NCBI GenBank assembly: GCA_949361645.1
Contig: OX442428.1
Location: 7,290,964 to 7,354,963 of the forward strand
Origin: Spongilla lacustris
Taxonomy: Eukaryota; Porifera; Demospongiae; Spongillida; Spongillidae
Reading direction: 5' to 3'
Length of the DNA stretch: 64,000 nt
The position numbers and the translations under genes are program-made. The notes beneath the pieces are model-generated. The model was not told where the DNA came from. It did not search any database and saw only the letters and a list, made by a program, of their open reading frames with translations. Below are positions 23,312 through 35,745 of the stretch, piece after piece. Position 1 is the first letter of the stretch, and each line of letters begins with the position of its first letter.

Positions 23312-24161
23312 TCAGTAGCCTGTGTCTGAGATGGCCCTTGAAATAAGAGCCCTCACATTTGCTCTAATAAGGGTCATGCTCAACCTCTGATATAGGGCTG
23401 TGATAGCTGCAGACTTTGGGCAGTTCTGACGTGTGGCCAAGCGAGAGGCTAGCTGCGATAGTGCCCACTTTGCTTCAGTGCCCCAACACCCATAGGTCTC
23501 CACAGCTATTGGGATGCATACCCAACCCAGTTCTGCACATTTGGAGTCATTGGCCTTATGCTTCTCCTCTGCTGCAAAGGCTGCAGACCCTGCATGCTGT
23601 CACACTCGCTTCAGGTAAATTACTTGAGGTTAGCGGTGATGTGACGTAAAGTCAAATGCAGCAGGCTTTCCCATCATCCAGTTTGCTGCCAGGACATCAG
23701 CTGGTCGCGTGTGGCGCTCCTCAGATGTAAAGCCATACCCAACCTCCACCTGAGCACTTATGCAGGCTCTCCTACATGACTCTGCAAATACATCCCGGAG
23801 CCTGTTGTGACGAATGACTACATCGCCCCCATGCTTGCATGTCAAAGCATGATGGCCTAAAGGGTCCAAAGAATGGGCTGGACAGTGAGGACATGTGGCA
23901 CCCTGAGAGCCTGAGATACTAACACCAAGCCACCATTGCATGTATGGCTGCTTGGAACTCAGAAGGCTCCAACTGCAGATTGAGACCAGGAGAAGGAGCT
24001 GTGGAAAGCCATGCAGCAGCATGGGGAGATGAAACTGATAAAAGGCGAGCTCTGTCAGGCAATGATGATTTTGAAAAAAGCTGTGCAAACAGGCTGTCTT
24101 CCAATTTGTTCGAAAGCACCTTTTGGCGGCATGGTGTCTCCCTGATAGCTATATATATCAT
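23312..24161 (-). pseudogene. LINE-like retrotransposon, C-terminal part
   Basis: On the - strand, in order and in two or three frames: RARLLSVSSPHAAAWLSTAP, then GLNLQLEPSEFQAAIHAM, WWLGVSISGSQGATCPHCPA, DPLGHHALTCKHGGDVV, RHNRLRDVFAESCRRA, RPADVLAANWMMGKPAAFDF, then ETYGCWGTEAKWALSQLASR and MTLIRANVRALISRA. This is the conserved region after the reverse transcriptase of a family of non-LTR elements in marine invertebrates, with a CxxC...HHxxxC signature and a restriction-like nuclease-type segment. Frameshifts around 23625 and 23940 kill it. An AT-rich tail lies just beyond its 3' end at 23215-23250. It is the most complete of three copies in the window. Confidence 0.8.
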
Positions 24162-24164
24162 AAT

Positions 24165-25925
24165 GATTTAATTTTGCCTAAGTATATACCTACCAGTATT
24201 GCGATCGGTGGTAAGGGCAGCATGCCTATACAAAGTACCGAGTATTAAAAAAGTGTATTACATCAATAGTTAATTAATTTACAACGGAAAAAGTTATAGT
24301 TATAATTACTTGCTTATACATATATACAGTGGCCAACCCTTTTCATCATCCGCCTGATCTGTAACATAAGAGTTCTTATTCAAGATCTATAGTGACACAA
24401 CTCCTGAGCCAAGCAGTCACGCCGCTCTAGCCGCAATTGTACGTCACAAGAGACTAAACTAGCAGACAGTTTGACTCCAAAGCAGAGGAAGCCATGTATA
24501 TTCAATGCGTCTCAATTGTGGGAGGTTCACTAGTGACATGAAATTGTCAAATATATGACAACTTATGAACACAGAAATATAACTATTACAATAGAATCAT
24601 AATTATTATAGTTCTGCTAACAGCTAGTAGGGGTGGCTTATATTAGACAACGGCTAGCTAGGTTAATGCGATTCAAACTAAATCTTGACCATGCACCTCT
24701 CAAATGGACGAGCGCATACAGAAGCACAAGACGCCGCATGCAATTAACGTATCCAAGCAACATATTCGTGCCATAATGCAATTCCAAAACTGTAATTTGT
24801 CAAGAGTTTCATATTTTCTCCATGTGTTTCACCTAACCATGTAGCCGATAGGATTGCGCTTGTCTTCTCACATATACGTAATTATGCGTATTTTGGCGAA
24901 TCTCATGAAGCACTGCAAGCATTGCATGTACTATGCGACTGCACTGCAATGCATGTGTCCATGATAATCTTTAACTGAATGACCATGCAAGGGTACAAAA
25001 GCAGATCAATAAAATGAGCTGGGGACGAGAAGACACGGTAGATTATCTCCATTGCGCATTACACATATGTAAGGGATTGGCGGTGCGATATCGCGTATGA
25101 TAATGATGCATGCTGCTACGCCTATTCAGTGATTAAGTTGTACGACCTTATATATCATTATGGACTGATTATCACATACACATTAGCTATGGAATTTGCA
25201 GTCTATTTACAACTTTGATTAAATCAATATGCGCAGCATCACCATCGCACCAACCGAGGGGCCTCGCGCCCCTAGCGCTTTTGATGAGTGGCTTTACAAC
25301 CTTGCGCGCGCGCCATGCTTGTATATTCAAGCATGGGCACACACTGCATGTCCTACACAGACCTACAGACGCTGAACATGCACAGCCTCATCGCTTCTTA
25401 TTCACATACCTTTTCAGCTGATAAACGATATACATCGTCACATCGTTATGTCAGTGCTATAGCCCATTTATACCCAAGAATAAGTTACAAATACACATTC
25501 CCGCCAGAGCTATCATGCAATTGACACCGGCAAAACTGACTGCATGGCTATCGCTCAAAGTGCAGGCGTAGGAAGGTAGAGAGGGAGTACGTGTAGGGAA
25601 GGTATATAGAGGGAGTAGGTGTAGGCTAGGGTTTATTTACGTTTGTTACTACTAGCTAAAATAATAATAATAAATATTATAGTGTCCGCCCTTTATGTAA
25701 TCCTGCATGCTGACTGCTGTTGCATATTTCTGTATCTTAATATTTTCAAATATTTATTATATCAAAGGCTGTTATCGCACATTATTCCGCGTTGTGTCGC
25801 TGTGGTTTCGAACAACCCCATGCATACGAACGTGGGCTGTTTCGCCTGCACTTATACGTATTCCGGAGTTAAATATATATTCCTCAGTCGCAGGAGTCGA
25901 TACTTCAAAATTTGTGTCAGCGTAA
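24165..25925. other. no recognisable gene; upstream region of receptor gene 1
   Basis: AT-rich with several frames of 70-100 codons lacking motifs. The promoter of receptor gene 1 should lie in the right part; no TATA box was convincing. Confidence 0.45.
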
Positions 25926-25929
25926 AGAG

Positions 25930-28900
25930 ATGTCGGCGGTGAGGTTTTTTGTGCTCCTTACGATACTGAAAAGTAGCGGGCTGTATGGTAAGAGCTACTT
26001 GTAGACGCCGCAGGACTGCATATTATAGCGCGATTTTATGTAGCGCTAGTCGGCACCGCTGCTTGCTTTATGTCGCTATTGCCCTGTTGATGTCCTGTAG
26101 CCTGCATTTCATTCTTTTTTTTGTTGTTGCTATAGTGACTTGTACTCTGCAAACGAAAATCTTTGGCAGCGGCAATACCGCCGTCTGCGTTGGGGATCGA
26201 GTAACGTTTACATGCAGTGCATCGAATAACCTTACGACACAGGAAAGATGGGTGGGCAGCAACTGGGGCCTCGGAAACCAAGTCGTCATCGCCATTAGCG
26301 ATCTCTCCAGCGTCACGCAAGTACGAGGGAGCTTCAACGTATCACTAGTTTCAATCTCCCCAGTCTTCGTAACCAAAGTTGAAGTAGCGTCAGCAACACT
26401 AACCCTGAATGGGACAACGATAACGTGTCAGGAAACAATTAACGGTGCAACGTTTGTGGATGTTGGAAACGGTTCCATCACCTTCGCAGGTTAGTGTTTA
26501 CTCCAATATCTATGGCGACAGTGACCGTCATTACGATTTTTTTTTAGCCCCGCCTTCGGATCCTGTGGCCTCACCTGCGAATTGCACGCTTGATTCCGTA
26601 ACTCTACAATGGAACGGATCGTTATTCGATGGAGGAAGCAACCTGACTAATTACACGCTCACTTCTAGCCCCCCGACACCCAATTGCAACGGATCGTGTG
26701 CGGTCGCCCCCACGTCACGACAGTACACGTTCTCAGGCCTCCAACCTGGGGTGCCTTACACGCTGGGCGTGAGTGGGACCAACTGCGGGGGAACACAGCA
26801 GGGGGCGCAGAACAACATAAGCGTAACAATTCCTTGTGGGTGGACCCCTTATTATTTTCTAATGTATCATACGCTATCCTGGGGGTGCGTCAAAGTCTAT
26901 TGCATGCGTATCGCAATCGAATGGCTTCACTTTGACGTGAATTAGAGATCGGCAATTTTGCACTGTTAAACTGCATGGCAGAACAAGAAATCAGTTCGGT
27001 ACCCTCAGGATGACGTCCGGTATATTAGACATTAAAGTTTGCATCTCTTTCTGCTTTCAAGGCTGTTCTATCTCCTCCCCAGACCCTCAACCCCCCTTCG
27101 TATGTCTTGTATTCGATGCAGCCACCTCTAAGCTAATACAGCTATCAAGTACCTGGTACCCTCTGGTATGTTGTGTGTGCTGCAACAAGTGCACGCGACA
27201 TATACGCACTAACTGCTTGCTGCTCTAATCACATATTTGTGCATCTCTGTACATGGTCTCCCTCCTCTCAGCGTATCAATAATAACTCCCTGCTCTGTGG
27301 ACCAGTAGGAGGAGGGTACAACATCACATGTGCTGGATCAGATCAAACTGATGTATACTCCATCCCTGCCGCCAGCTGCAGCTCTAATTGTAGCCACCTT
27401 CTTGATGTTAGAACCAGAAATTCATCTCAGTACAATGTCTCTGTAGCAGGCTTTGGTGTTCTGAGTACCATCCAGACCATTGGTAAGGGGGTGTGGTGGT
27501 CACATGACAACCTATGGTTGACTGGGCACTGCATTTTCAGTTTCTACTAACAACATCTTAAAAGTGGGGGTGGCTAACTGGAGACAACCAGTGACCATCA
27601 ACTGTACCTTCCTCCCTGGTCTTGTGGGCACATCAGGATGTGTGGTCTCCTTTGGCACCTCCCCAGACTACCTCCCATACACCAACACCTCCTCCCAAAG
27701 TGGGGGGAGTGGCCAGAGTGTCAGTGTCCAACTGACCATCAATGGTGCCCCTCTGAACCTCAACACCTCATACTTCTATACAGCATCTCTGCAGTCTGCC
27801 AACAGCACTAACCCTTGTGTGACTATAAAGGGATCATGTGAGTCTTAACAGAGTACATGCAGTGATGTCATCATTTCAACCCCTCCCACAACAGTGTGTG
27901 CTCCACGCGCCCTTGGCAACTCTTCTGTCCAGGAATGCATTTGCTCCAATGGATCACTTGGCCTCCAAATCCCAAATGGCTGCCTCTGTTACACTGGAAT
28001 CACCCCTGGTTCCCAGGCCACAGTGGAATGCAGCCCCCATGCCCATCAGGTAGGTAGTGGGGTACCAATATGCCAGTCCAATGGATCATGGAGCAGTGCC
28101 CCGCCCACCTGCAGTCTAATTGTGGCCACACCCATTCCCATAATCACAAGTAAGTTCTTGTTCAAAGTGATTTTACCACCGTGACTTTTCTTTTTAATGC
28201 CTCTCTCCAGCCGTCTCTGTAGGCACCATTGTTGGCGCAGTAATAGGATCTATAGTCGGTTTTGTGATTGTGGTGGCGTTGATAGTGGTTTTGGCTGTGG
28301 CTGTGGTGTTGGTGGTAATGCACTATCGCCACAAGAAGGAAGGTATAGGCTGGGAGTACCTGTATGGTTAAACAAAGACATGTCATCTTTTATGCCCTCC
28401 ACTTCTAACTTACAGCCCCCAAGCCTAGAGGAGTCCACATAATCGAGGAGAGCAAGTGAGTCATCTGTTTGCTTCTAGTTTGAAAGTGGCCTTTGACCCT
28501 TGTGGGTGTGTCCTTGCGCTACAGGTCTGGGGTATCTTCGAAAGATTACCCTTTGGTTGGAGTCCATGGTGATCCACTTCCAGCAAGGAGCATCTACTCC
28601 AGTGATAAGGTATAGATACTAGATCAGGCTTTGATGTCTTTGTTACGTACCACGCAGAGAATGCAATTGAAGGCAATGGTGTAGTGGTGTGTGTAAGTGG
28701 TCCCCCTTTGAAGTGGCTGTGGCAGAACTTTGGCTATGTGGGCACTCCAAAGATGTGAATGCTTGAAATGCATGTGGTTATCACAGTCCCCAGTCCATCC
28801 CTTTTGTGCCAGCAGCTGTTTTCAAATGGGCCCCCACTCATGTCACCCATGCCTTAGTGTGTGCGCTTGTGTATATGTGTGTGCATCATGGGTGTGGTGT

Positions 28901-29029
28901 GTGCGTGTGCGTGAGGTGTGTGCATGTGCAATTATGCCGGCCTCCTTCCCCCTCCAGAATGACCAAGAGTGGGCAGCAATAATGACAGTTGTCCACAATG
29001 CAGGGGAAAACGTCAAGTCCACTCCCTGA
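25930..29029 (+). CDS. receptor gene 1: Ig-like/FN3/sushi type I membrane protein
   Basis: Hand-built model with 11 exons: 25930-25987, 26136-26489, 26548-26835, 27062-27165, 27272-27482, 27541-27837, 27895-28149, 28211-28342, 28416-28455, 28525-28609, 28958-29029; total 1896 nt, 631 aa, every junction GT-AG and the frame closing at TGA. Order: signal peptide (MSAVRFFVLLTILKSSG); Ig-like domain (VCVGDRVTFTC ... RW ... LNGTTITC); FN3 domain (SVTLQW ... LQPGVPYTLGVSGTN); a cysteine-containing module over exons 4-5; a second over exon 6 (TINCTFLPGL); one sushi/CCP-like module in exon 7 (IPNGCLCYTG ... GSWSSAPPTC); a 30-residue TM (VGTIVGAVIGSIVGFVIVVA); and a tail of about 70 residues with KDYPLV (YxxPhi sorting-type motif) and SIYSSD. 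Many N-glycosylation sites. Most introns are phase 1, as in shuffled extracellular exons. Likely a surface recognition or adhesion receptor; ligand unknown. Confidence 0.85.
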
Positions 29030-29357
29030 TAGACCAATCACCCAACCTTACCCTTGAAGCAATCAGCATTCCAAAGCACTAGCTCCATGATTAGTATGCA
29101 CCTCATCACATGCACACACTCACGCCAATTTCACACTTCTAGTCTGCACACATCACACATCACACTCACACCCAGGTGACCATTCATTCAGTTCTACAGT
29201 TCACATCTCCTCTAGTACCCATATTCAGTGTCTATAATCTTGTTTTTAATTGTCTTGGAACCAGCAAATGCATTATAACACAATTTTTCATTGTATTTAG
29301 GGGTGTGGGGTGTAAGAAAGTGTTGTTTTGGTGTGGATGCATGTGTGGGGTGTGCAG

Positions 29358-29505
<148 letters not shown>

Positions 29506-29715
29506 AGATGCATGTGTGTATGTGTGTGTAGTATATGTTTGTTGTGGTTGTGCAAATTATTGGCCAATATTTAAGTAACAGCACAAAGGGAAGAGAGAAA
29601 TCCTTTTGGCCTGCTTCTTAGCCCACTTTGGCACACGCAGGTGAAGGTGTGTCGTGTGCTGTGTATTAATTAGCACATAGAAGTGCATCAGTTCATTAAG
29701 GCTGCATAACAGCTA

Positions 29716-29962
29716 TTCAGGGGCGGACGGAGGAATCCGGAGAGGGGGTGTCCAATATGAATGTTGTTGAAGGGGCGGGGCTGGAGATGGATTTACGGTT
29801 TACCGCGCTGTGAATTTGGCGAGTGATGTAACACAAGGATTTGTATCGAAAACAATTAGTGCCACAACTATAGCGTACGTACATAATATCGGAGTCTTGG
29901 GCGGAGCCCCAGGAAGCTGGAGCTTTTCATACAGTATATTAGCGATCTTAAACAGGCCCACT

Positions 29963-30000
<38 letters not shown>
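29716..30000. mobile_element. putative non-autonomous DNA transposon end plus poly-G(36)
   Basis: CAGGGGCGGACGGAGGAATCCGG at 29716 resembles the CAGGGGCGGATCCAGG termini common in animal hAT-like elements, and a 36-base G tract follows at 29965-30000. The related sequences near 40110 and 49850 also sit beside long G tracts. No opposite terminus was located. Confidence 0.4.
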
Positions 30001-30001
<1 letters not shown>

Positions 30002-31392
30002 CAATGGCACTTTATTAATTTACATGTATTAAAACAATGTAGTCTACTCTAATATCTTGCGTGGTCACAGCTGATGTTATATATAGCCTATTAGATTTCT
30101 ACACTCGCGGCTAATTATAATTTCATATATAGGAACTAACTTCAGTATAATTGCCAATTTGTATGAGTACTGAAAAATCAAGTCCGCCCTCCAAGTCCCC
30201 ATCCCCAATTACTTTTTAAAACGTGTCATGATATACAGCCTATTGGCCTTGAATTTTACCATGGATTGAATTATGTGTAACGTAGTAAAGCTTATCATTC
30301 ATTATAATATTATTGTTATTATTTACTCCACAAACATTAATATTTACAACAATTAATACATACACATAATATAAATACATACAAGTCACGAAAATGATGC
30401 CGATCGAGCCAGGAGGGCTCGGGCATTTTGCCGCATCAAAACAGTGCCGAGGCGACAATATATTGCATTTAGCATTACCGTTATTCCAATTCAAGGGAAT
30501 TTCTATACATGTACGTTTCGGTTTGATTGCATCATAGATATAACATGTATCTATGATCAGTTGCATACTGCATGCATGGTGTATCACTATGGGGTAATTA
30601 AATCGCTGAAAAGCATACGGTACTATTATAACTATCACGTATTTATATGTGCGCGATGTGTGTGCCAAAGGAACATCATATGGCTTACGTTGCAGCCTAG
30701 CTTGATAGACTTATATACCTGCTTAAAATTAGGATCATGCTGCTTTAAATAACGTTATCACAGAAAAAAAAACGCATGTGAGTATATTGAGGATTCAAAA
30801 ACTGATCCTCTGTAGAATCATGCACCGTGTGATTGAACATTAAATTTAATGTTCAAACACATATAATGATTACAAAATGATTTCATGTTTTTTTCCCATG
30901 GAGCCTTCGTGGTAGCATGGATTCCACATCTCATCTACAGCTCCAGGCCTTGCAGACTCACTTCAGTTGGTTGTATGGGAAAAGGCTTCATGCAGATTTT
31001 GCTAGCCTGCACGTCTTGTTGCAAGCTTAAGGCTAAATCAGCAATTGTATGGCCCCCATGTGTAAAGCGGCGCGCGCCTCCGCCTCCTGAGGTCTAACAG
31101 GATGGCACAATGGTAACTGGGCAGGGCCTGGATATGGGACTGAAGATGAGCATGAACTGGGCCTGATGATGTTAATTGGTACTCAGCAATCGCACGAGCT
31201 CAAGTGTGTTATGCGGACTAATTTATATCAGTGCGCGCTGCAGAAGCATGCACATTGCATACTCATGCATTTCCATTAATAATATAAATTATAATCTAGC
31301 CATCTATAGTTTTGATCGATTTATTGCAAGTCACAGTAAATTGCGATCGCCGTCGCTTATTTCAAAAGCCGCTTAGTTTCTTTATAGCATCA
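30001..31392. other. no recognisable gene; downstream region of the SLC15-like gene
   Basis: AT-rich. The 3' UTR of the - strand transporter must lie in the right part. A block around 30790-30880 (GATTGAACATTAAATTTAATGTTC, palindromic) is related to a sequence at 40360-40450. Confidence 0.45.
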
Positions 31393-33075
31393 TCACATGC
31401 TTCCTTGACTGTAGTATTCCTCCGCATACATGTGCTCATTAATGGTGACATCATCTCTTCTTCGATACGTATACTTCCGCGATGCCATGCAGTACAAAAG
31501 TAGTCCGATAAAGGCGATAGCGACCAGCACTATATAAAAAACGTTATCACAGCTAAAATCGTCGGAGCTCTGGAACGGTAGCCGAGATGAGTAGAATCTC
31601 GAAATAGGTAAGGAGAACACCTGAAACATCAAGTAGCGAAGTTCAGTCAGGGCAACCATTAATCCCACGAGCATGCTTTTGAAATGCTCGGGCGATTGGG
31701 CAATTATAAGTTCCAGCAGGGTGCAGTGGAAGAGGGTGTAAGCTACGCCGCTGACGACAGTTGGGAATAACACACTGTACTGGCTTACTACGGCCGTCGA
31801 GTTAGGAAAAACTGTGTCGTTGGTGATCTCATTCTGAAACATGCACGCGTTAGGGTTACCTCGGTAGGCGTTGTCGATTATCATGTAACTGAAAGGTGTC
31901 ACGAGAAATAGTAGCAGCAGAAGGCCAAGCCGTTTGAGAATGCTCGGAAACCATCGCCTCGCCAGTGGGAAAATCACGAGCTCGTGAAAGGTAATGGCCA
32001 ACACGCCAACTACCGTTGCGGCCATGTGAGTGATGTCAGACGCCTCGGTGCGCTTAATCCAATTCATGTGTATCTGGAATCGAGACGACACGAAATTATC
32101 GAATTGTGCCTGCAGCGGCAAAGAGGCCACACAACTGATTCCAATAATCAACAGGATCCATAGTAATGTTTTCACGTCCTCCACCTGTTCCGTAGTGAAC
32201 GGGCCCCCGTAGCGCGACTTTCCCAAGTCGATCCTCGATATCTTTTCGTCTTCGCAATAGGTCCACGCGCTCCTTTGTAAGGGATATTTGTGCTCGGCAG
32301 CAAACTTGAGGACTCTCAGCGTCTGCTTGTAAGAGCCGCTGCTCAGAGGCTCTCTGTAGTAGCGCCCAGATGCGAACCGATTGTTGAGCCACAAGAAGAC
32401 CCAAAACACGAGAGCCATAAAGCCGCTCAGCAACCCGTTTGCCAACATATAGTGCTTGTACTTGCTCATGAATATATTAATCGTACCAACTGTGGCGGTG
32501 CCTAGCATTTCGACCCACACGCACCAAAATATATACGAGGCTAGCTCGTCTGAAGAGGCATCCTTTAGTTGGTCCATCCCGAAGATAACCATGAAGGAAC
32601 CTGCGGAGTCCATGCCTACTCGCGAAAGGATGAAGCTGGGGAGGAGGAGGAACAGTGCAACGATTGGTTGGAGCGTATAGTAATGGAAATCCTTTAGGAT
32701 GATCTGGACTCCTCCGTAAAGCTGACCTATCGTCAAAGTAATCGACAAGGCCACGATCACTTTGTACCTTCCGAAATGAGCGTCGGCAAGGTATCCGAAA
32801 ACGGGACACAGAGCTCCCGTAAACGCGATGATTCCGGAGAACAGCAGTTGCGAGTAAGCGCTGGTTGTGAACGAAGACAGTATGTTGAAAACTCGCGAAG
32901 TGTTGACATCTGTTAGAAAGATGAAGAGGTACCAAACCAGTACCAGTAGCGCCCATCTGGACCTGAAAATCCTAAGACTGTAGTAACGGCTGCACGTCCA
33001 CCTGTTACAAGTCCATGTTGCTGAGGTATCGTCGTCGATCCTCGTGTAACCCTGGTAGAGAGCACTAGCAGACAT
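31393..33075 (-). CDS. SLC15/POT-family proton-coupled peptide-type transporter
   Basis: Intronless coding frame of 560 codons from ATG at 33075 (MSASALYQGYTRIDDD). An ATG 20 codons further up (33135) is less likely because a splice acceptor (TTTTATTTCAG) lies between, suggesting an upstream non-coding exon. About twelve hydrophobic segments fit the major facilitator fold. Family marks are FGYLADAHFGRYKVIVALS after TM2 (MFS motif A region), FGMDQLKDASSDELASYIFW in TM5, and the loop LGKSRYGGPFTTEQVEDVKT before TM7, which is highly characteristic of metazoan POT/SLC15A4-like proteins. The C-terminal tail is basic then tyrosine-rich (NEHMYAEEYYSQGSM). These proteins carry di/tripeptides, histidine or related substrates with protons across plasma or lysosomal membranes; the substrate cannot be read from sequence. 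Neighbouring receptor genes do not suggest a shared role. Confidence 0.88.
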   Translation of the reverse strand: MSASALYQGYTRIDDDTSATWTCNRWTCSRYYSLRIFRSRWALLVLVWYLFIFLTDVNTSRVFNILSSFTTSAYSQLLFSGIIAFTGALCPVFGYLADAHFGRYKVIVALSITLTIGQLYGGVQIILKDFHYYTLQPIVALFLLLPSFILSRVGMDSAGSFMVIFGMDQLKDASSDELASYIFWCVWVEMLGTATVGTINIFMSKYKHYMLANGLLSGFMALVFWVFLWLNNRFASGRYYREPLSSGSYKQTLRVLKFAAEHKYPLQRSAWTYCEDEKISRIDLGKSRYGGPFTTEQVEDVKTLLWILLIIGISCVASLPLQAQFDNFVSSRFQIHMNWIKRTEASDITHMAATVVGVLAITFHELVIFPLARRWFPSILKRLGLLLLLFLVTPFSYMIIDNAYRGNPNACMFQNEITNDTVFPNSTAVVSQYSVLFPTVVSGVAYTLFHCTLLELIIAQSPEHFKSMLVGLMVALTELRYLMFQVFSLPISRFYSSRLPFQSSDDFSCDNVFYIVLVAIAFIGLLLYCMASRKYTYRRRDDVTINEHMYAEEYYSQGSM

Positions 33076-33135
33076 TAGGATTTGGGGACGTCGATAGGCC
33101 CTGAATACTGAAATAAAATATATGGATTGCGTCAC

Positions 33136-34040
33136 AATTTCCGCGCTCGTGACATTTGTATGTTATTACAAACTGACAGTTTTATATTTGCGACGTTTTC
33201 ACTTTGCGTGTGCACCCAACTAATTTCTGGTAGCTATATACATTGAAGGCGAATAAACTTCCACGCCAATTAATACTCTTGGCACCATGCAATTGATATA
33301 CAATCGTTTCAAAATGGCCGATGTTAATATTATCAAGAAATAAAAGAAACTGATTCGAATCCAATAGAACAGAAAAGTTTCCACTTTCCAGATGTCACAC
33401 GTACTGCTTATCTTGCCACGCGTATACATGTGAGTATTTTATAGTATTTACTTTATGTTTTGAAAACTGGCACGTCTCCTTCTATACATGTATACTAATT
33501 GTACGTGTTATGGGTTGACTGATTATAGAATATAATTCTATTCACATGTTATTGGGCATGAAAATTTATTTTTACCCGAGTTTTCTCAATCATGAATGGC
33601 AACAAAAAGTGACAAAACATGTTTACGGTAATACAAGTTTACTATTTTGTGTGGTGCATGTGGGATTGGTTTTCCTTTGTGCCGGGATCGTCGGTGCAAT
33701 CTTTCATGCTGCATGGATCTAAAAATTGGCGCGTGGAAGGCGCGTAATTTCATTGGTTCTCGGGTGAACTTGTAAGTTTACCGTTAATTCGTTATCAAAT
33801 TGTGCCATCAGTATTATGACTAACGTGCATGAGTGCACATGCGCGCCTCAATTTGAAGTCATCTAATGACAGGCGCCTTCACGCCGAAATCATCTTTAAT
33901 AGTTGCTCCTTTCACACCATGCACGTAGTTACTGATTGTCGTGGTTGCATTTTCCATTTTCTCACCATCGGTGCATTCGCACACAGAATGCATGCATATT
34001 CACACACATACACATACACGCACATATATACATACACACA
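33136..34040. other. upstream region of the SLC15-like gene, no coding feature
   Basis: Expected to hold the promoter and a 5' non-coding exon of the - strand transporter. No clear promoter element is recognisable. An imperfect CATACACACA run lies at 33998-34041. Confidence 0.4.
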
Positions 34041-34044
34041 CCAG

Positions 34045-34135
34045 GGATATTAAATACATGGATTGGAAACGAGGCTAATATACGGCTGAATTACGGTATT
34101 CAAACTTTCTATCCGTGTTGCGCTTGAGGGCTATT
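34045..34135 (+). pseudogene. decayed inverted copy of the possible LRR-hinge exon
   Basis: GGGATATTAAATACATGGAT (34045 on) and a later ATCCGTGTTGCGC match the reverse complement of 34547-34634, but an early stop and divergence in the middle leave only DIKYMDWKR. Both copies are preceded by CA/TG-repeat sequence. Confidence 0.45.
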
Positions 34136-34154
34136 CCACTATGAAAAAGGTATT

Positions 34155-34310
34155 GTTATACCGAGTGTTATACACTATACTGTATAACAGTGTGTATATA
34201 GACGTTATTGCGTATACGTGTGTATAACGTCTCAATACGCAGTGTTATACACCACTAATTGATGTTATACACTATAGTCAGTGTATAACACACAGTGTTC
34301 TTAGAGTCGC
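34155..34310. repeat. array of palindromic GTGTTATACAC motifs
   Basis: Five or six partly palindromic units (GTGTTATACAC, GTATAACAC, CTGTATAACAG) within 150 bases. It resembles the palindrome-module arrays at 7 and 11.5 kb in style but not in sequence; possibly a MITE. Confidence 0.6.
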
Positions 34311-34546
34311 GAAATCGCAGAAACGAAAAGCTACACTTGATAAGTTGGTTTCTTTCTAATTAAAAGGCAGGTTTTACTAATGGGATCAGTCAAGCTTTAC
34401 GTTTGAAAGCAATGCATAAGCCTGTTAAAGCATTCCCTGAACAACTTCCCGTACAACAGATCTGAAAACTTTGAACTACACCCCTGAAACCCGTCCACTG
34501 GGATCAGCATCCATGTCATATTCATCCGAGTCAACAGCAAACTCAC

Positions 34547-34634
34547 CAATTTAGAATCCATGTAGGCGCAACACGGATGGTTTTCCGGTACACGTAGATT
34601 ACGGAACCGTTTCCAATCCATGTATTTAATATCC
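34547..34634 (-). CDS. possible exon of an LRR-receptor hinge, partner exons not found
   Basis: On the - strand, a TG-repeat tract ending in GCAG opens DIKYMDWKRFRNLRVPENHP then CCAYMDSKL and a consensus donor GTGAGT at 34546. The L-x-V-P-x-x-x-x-CCAY pattern recalls the hinge cysteine cluster (CCAF) after the leucine-rich repeats of LGR-type receptors. The frame is also open beyond the donor to a stop at 34397, so a terminal exon is an alternative reading. No flanking LRR or seven-TM exons were found nearby, so it may be a stray copy. Confidence 0.35.
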
Positions 34635-34659
34635 CTGCACACACATGTACACACACACA

Positions 34660-34925
<266 letters not shown>

Positions 34926-34934
34926 GTATAAACT

Positions 34935-35740
34935 CATCAAGCATTATTTCTATATGTGTACAGACACAACGCGCGGGAAAAAAAGAGGGCCGTACATGTA
35001 CCTTATAAGGTACTTTTTAACGTTTTAAGTTCGCGGTCACAGAACTGACTTTGAATTTCATAGCTACACGCAGTGATACGTCTTCATCTACATGTATATA
35101 GAGCGACAAAATATATAAAGGCGCAATTCAGGAGGGAAAGTTGTAAATATTTAATGATTTTTTTTTTTTTTGAACATTTGAAAATAGCATCAAAATAACT
35201 TGAAAATCTAAACATCATTCAAAGGAGGGGAGAGGGTTGGAGGCAAAGTTCCCAAAACAGATGCAATTTATTCATTGTTTTCCATTGTACCATAAATCAA
35301 TTGGTTAATTAAAATTTAATATGAAGTTACACAAAAATATGGGTACGTACGGGTGCAAGATAAATAGTTTATAATAAGTTTCAATAAATGGTCCATGCAC
35401 ACTCAGTGACAACCGTATTTTGTAAATACAATACATGCAACATAATGTAAATACTCATACAATGACTTTCATAAATACTCAACGGCACTCTACGTAATAT
35501 CATATTTAAATACTACAGCTCTGCTACATCCATATCTTGTGTATGGGTGCCGGTGTTCTCGAATAGTTGCATGCATAATTTTTTTCCCGGTCCATGCATG
35601 TCTGTTCGTAACAGCCCAGGTATACTCCGGCCAGGTGTACATTGTTCATGTTAATTGATCAGTAGCACGCACCAAATGAATTCATGCGGGAGCCAAAGTC
35701 GTATTATAATTAGTCTTCATGCCGCTTCAGTTATAAACAA
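34935..35740. other. no recognisable gene
   Basis: AT-rich; the 3' flank of the proline-rich exon of receptor gene 2. Confidence 0.4.
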
Positions 35741-35745
35741 TGTCT

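Noticed and set aside
25516..25530. GACACCGG at 25523 as a further CCGGTGTC element end
   Set aside because: The neighbouring bases lack the palindromic GGTCC or GGGACC modules found at the other ends; probably chance.
28730..29037. Other frames around the last exon of receptor gene 1
   Set aside because: They cross a GT-rich stretch; the 72-nt exon at 28958-29029 is the only one that closes the spliced frame.
33076..33135. ATG at 33135 as start of the SLC15-like protein
   Set aside because: A splice-acceptor-like TTTTATTTCAG lies between it and the next ATG at 33075, and the extra 20 residues look untranslated; the downstream ATG is preferred.
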